Source of the DNA: UBA9732 sp963599445
GTDB lineage: Bacteria; Spirochaetota; Spirochaetia; Sphaerochaetales; Sphaerochaetaceae
DNA length: 64,000 bases
Reading direction: 5' to 3'
Assembly (NCBI GenBank): GCA_963599445.1
Contig: CAVBWZ010000008.1
Coordinates: forward strand, 62,001-126,000
Part shown: positions 61,401 to 64,000 of the stretch, one piece after another
Position numbering within the stretch: the stretch's first letter is position 1
Layout: each line of letters begins with the position of its first letter
The notes under the pieces: model-generated
Told to the model about the DNA's origin: nothing
Databases searched by the model: none
Seen by the model: only the letters and a program-made list of their open reading frames with translations
Made by a program: the position numbers and the translations under genes

Positions 61401-62540
61401 ATGAAAGGAACAAAAAGGATCGCAGCCACCATCGCCATGGCGGCTGTCTGTCTTATGACGTGTCTGCCGGTCTTTGCGGCGTCCACGAAGGCGATGCCAT
61501 ACGACGCCGTGCTCGAGGATGCAGCCAAGGAGCTTTCGAAGGCCATAGGTTCGTCCACTGTGGCGGTAGTGGCTGAGGATTCGGGAAGCGATGCCTTCGC
61601 ACAGCGCCTTTCGAGCGACCTTGGAAAGGCTCTTTCGAACAAAGGCCGCCTTGTGCTCGACCGCAGCAACATCGATGCAATAGTCTCCGAGCTTGAGTTC
61701 CAGACAAGCGGACTCGTGGACGACGACCAGGCCGTGTCCATAGGCCACATGCTCGGAGCAAGGATGATGGTGGTCGCGGATTCATCGGGGAGCGTCTCCA
61801 GCCACAGTCTTGACATCCAACTCATAGACGTTGAGACCACACTTGTACTGAAGCATCTTTCATACGAAATCAAATACGATGCAGCCTTCCTGAACATACT
61901 CGAAGGCGGTTCCTCAGACATAGGCGACCAAAGGTTCTCGATAGGCCTTAGGGGAGGCGTCTCGATAGGGTTCAACAAAGCCCACGAGGACATGGTGGGT
62001 ACGGGAACGAAGCCTGCTGAGAAGACGCCTATGGCGTTCGTTCCGACGCTTGCGGCCTTCTACAGATTCGCCGATACGCTCAAGGTGCAGCTTGAGCTTT
62101 CGTTCTGCAGGGATACTGGAATCGATGTGCTTGGTCTGTACGACGACTCCACGGGAAGGCTGCTGGACATACACCTGTCATACTCCACATTGGACATCCC
62201 CGTCATGCTCTCATGGAGCTTCATAAGGAGGCCCGTTGAGGTATCCGCGCTTGTTGGTGCATATATATCGCTTCCTCTGACGGCCGCCAACATATCGTAT
62301 TCCATAGAGGGCTACGGAGACCTCAGTGGCTCGGTGGACATGGACGGCTTCACCTTCGGCGCCGTCGGCGGCTTCGATGTGGGGTTCGACCTGGGACCCG
62401 GAAGACTGACCATTGATGCAAGGGTGTTCTACGATGCCGTCCCGTCCAAGGCCAAGGGCGAGCTGCTTGGAGAAGAATCCCAGGGTGTAATGCACCGCAG
62501 AGGCTTCGTCGCCTCCGTCGGATACATGTTCGGGATTTAG
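61401..62540 (+). CDS. CsgG/FlgO-like domain fused to an outer-membrane barrel
   Basis: 379 residues. Cleavable signal peptide ending PVFA; residues about 30-140 resemble the CsgG/FlgO/LpoB fold (SSTVAVVAEDSGSDAFAQRLSSDLGKAL... RLVLDRSNIDAIVSELEFQ... GARMMVVADSSG); residues about 175-379 form strand-rich barrel repeats ending FVASVGYMFGI. Third in the operon with the LPP20-like lipoproteins, as CsgG-like genes often are. The fusion makes a secretion-channel or surface-tether role plausible but unproven. Confidence 0.7.
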   Translation: MKGTKRIAATIAMAAVCLMTCLPVFAASTKAMPYDAVLEDAAKELSKAIGSSTVAVVAEDSGSDAFAQRLSSDLGKALSNKGRLVLDRSNIDAIVSELEFQTSGLVDDDQAVSIGHMLGARMMVVADSSGSVSSHSLDIQLIDVETTLVLKHLSYEIKYDAAFLNILEGGSSDIGDQRFSIGLRGGVSIGFNKAHEDMVGTGTKPAEKTPMAFVPTLAAFYRFADTLKVQLELSFCRDTGIDVLGLYDDSTGRLLDIHLSYSTLDIPVMLSWSFIRRPVEVSALVGAYISLPLTAANISYSIEGYGDLSGSVDMDGFTFGAVGGFDVGFDLGPGRLTIDARVFYDAVPSKAKGELLGEESQGVMHRRGFVASVGYMFGI

Positions 62541-62593
62541 AAAAAACACAAACAGAAAACATAATACAAGAAATATACAAAGGAAGGTCCATC

Positions 62594-64000
62594 ATGAAGA
62601 GGTTGCCGTTGGTTTCCATAATCGTCCTGTCGCTTTTCGTTGCACTGGTCTCGTGCGACCAGAACCCTGTGGTCGTCGAACGGACCCCCACGATAATGGG
62701 ATCTGTATCCATACCCGCTGGGGCAAATGTATCCGGAAGCGACTTCTTCATCCGCATAATGGAGGGTGACAAGGTCGTCCATACGGGCAAGGTGTCCAAC
62801 GACGGCTCTTTCAAGGTCTCGGGCCTTGAGGAGGGTAGATCATACAGCATTCTTCTCACCACCGAGGAACCCGGCGACGTGGGTTCGAAGTCCGCATCCA
62901 AGGCCGCTTCGAGTAGCGGCTACGGCGGCTGGCTAAACGATGTCACCGCATCGATGAACGAACAGGCCGGTGTAGGCTCCGTCAAGGTCAAGCCCCTTGG
63001 AACCATCAAAGGCGTTGTTAGGAAGGACGGCGCGCAGGACGGCTACGATACGACTGCGTACATCCCAGGCACATCGTTCCTTGCAATGACGGATGCCGAT
63101 GGATCCTTCAGCATCTACAACGTGCCCCAGTCGGCGAAGCCATATACGATAAGGTTCACGTCCTCAGGCTACATGCCAAGGATGGTTGATGGAATCGTCC
63201 TCTATTCGGACGACGACACGGTGAACCCCGTAGCCAACGTTCCTGGAGCCGTCACCCTCGTGAAGAACGCAGGCAACCTCGTGTGGACGATAACGAAGAC
63301 TGGGACCAGCGACCACAGCGGCACCACAGTCATGCTCACGGATGGAACGAACTCCTACACAGGAAGCACCTCGAACGACGGAAGCCTTCTGATATCCGGC
63401 ATTGAACCCGGAACGTACAACGCGACCATAACCTCAAGTGGATTCGTCACCAAGACAATGGATGGAATCCAAATAGAAGCAGGAAGGAACACAACGATGG
63501 ATTTCCTATCTTTGGTTGCAAACGGCGGTACAATCTCCGGAACGGTCTTCATCAAGGGTTTCGAGGATCTTTCTGGTGTTCTGATAACGGCGATGGACAA
63601 TAGCGAAGGCTATTCATATGTGGCTGCAACGGACAAGGAAGGGTCATATCTTTTCTCGAATGTCCATCCAGGGGTCTATACGCTCAGTTTCTCCAAAGCA
63701 GGTTACGATACGATAACAAGGGAGGGGGTTTCGTTGGTTGCAGGACAATCGACGACGATTGACATATCTGCCGGTGAATTCATCCGTTCCACAGGAGTCG
63801 TCGCAGGCTTCGTGTCATTGAAGGGGCAGACATCAGCAGTAGGGACAATGGTCGAGATAAAGAGCATATCCTCCATCACCACGATGTATTCGGCCATAGT
63901 CGGTTCGAACGGTATGTTCGAGATCACAGGCGTAGAACCTGGAAACTACTATCTCGTTGCCAACAAGGACGGATTCATACCCAACCAACCAGTGCTGGTC
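62594..64000 (+). CDS. Large surface lipoprotein with carboxypeptidase-regulatory-like repeats (runs off the window)
   Basis: Open for 469 codons from ATG 62594 to the right edge without a stop. AGGAAGG lies six bases upstream. Signal peptide MKRLPLVSIIVLSLFVALVSC with lipobox LVSC. The rest is repeated Ig-like units of about 80-90 residues with the pattern GxVxGxVxxxG... TDxxGxFxIxxVxPGxYxxxxSxxGY (for example VAATDKEGSYLFSNVHPGVY and TSNDGSLLISGIEPGTY), as in CarboxypepD_reg-like domains of surface proteins. Last visible gene of the poly-G operon. Confidence 0.85.
   Translation, partial: MKRLPLVSIIVLSLFVALVSCDQNPVVVERTPTIMGSVSIPAGANVSGSDFFIRIMEGDKVVHTGKVSNDGSFKVSGLEEGRSYSILLTTEEPGDVGSKSASKAASSSGYGGWLNDVTASMNEQAGVGSVKVKPLGTIKGVVRKDGAQDGYDTTAYIPGTSFLAMTDADGSFSIYNVPQSAKPYTIRFTSSGYMPRMVDGIVLYSDDDTVNPVANVPGAVTLVKNAGNLVWTITKTGTSDHSGTTVMLTDGTNSYTGSTSNDGSLLISGIEPGTYNATITSSGFVTKTMDGIQIEAGRNTTMDFLSLVANGGTISGTVFIKGFEDLSGVLITAMDNSEGYSYVAATDKEGSYLFSNVHPGVYTLSFSKAGYDTITREGVSLVAGQSTTIDISAGEFIRSTGVVAGFVSLKGQTSAVGTMVEIKSISSITTMYSAIVGSNGMFEITGVEPGNYYLVANKDGFIPNQPVLV

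Overview
The window looks like a stretch of a spirochaete chromosome, most like the Sphaerochaeta/Treponema side of the phylum. Signs are tandem TmpC/PnrA-type (BMP) nucleoside uptake cassettes, many relaxed-lipobox lipoproteins and small outer-membrane barrels, an LptD-like protein, poly-G tracts of the kind used by treponemes, and a division cluster without penicillin-binding-protein or mur genes. Assignment is by inference from gene content; there is no rRNA, and I recognised no tRNA.

Layout. 1-9050: two consecutive BMP-family ABC cassettes (binding protein, double ATPase, two permeases); the first binding protein is cut by the window edge. 9051-9957: accessory intergenic DNA with duplicated terminators, a 270-bp dispersed repeat and a small AT-rich ORF. 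9958-12280 (minus): purine salvage operon deoD, nitroreductase, nucleoside hydrolase. 12469-23307: ispG, uvrA, lptD-like, phoH, pgpH-like, ybeY. 23353-25813: divergent pair of an FtsI-like protein lacking its transpeptidase core and a LysM/LytM protein lacking metal ligands. 25966-31711: DUF488-like gene, two paralogous lipoprotein genes with poly-G tracts that are out of frame here, then a minus-strand lipoprotein/barrel pair. 31895-37651: folD, miaB, sirtuin, typA, barrel protein. 37652-38485: second copy of the dispersed repeat, a 10-bp tandem array and the mraZ leader. 38486-45720: mraZ, rsmH, ftsL-like, ftsW-like, ftsQ, ftsA, ftsZ, xer. 45755-51837: PAP2, dprA, xerC, hslV, hslU, flhF. 51989-55369: gap, pgk, tpiA, secG. 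55433-59347: unknown, PpiC/SurA-like chaperone, nusB, map, phosphoribosyltransferase, C39-like lipoprotein. 59660-64000: a surface-protein operon behind a promoter whose spacer contains ten consecutive G.

The main story is cell division. FtsZ, FtsA, FtsQ and an FtsL-like protein look intact, but the FtsW homologue has Lys where the catalytic Asp of SEDS glycosyltransferases should be, and the FtsI homologue keeps its membrane anchor, pedestal and terminal strand while the catalytic core is deleted. The septal peptidoglycan synthase therefore appears to survive as a non-catalytic scaffold. A second theme is phase variation: three poly-G tracts, two inside lipoprotein reading frames just after the signal peptide and one in a promoter spacer. 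A third is a set of intergenic arrays with a 10-bp period.
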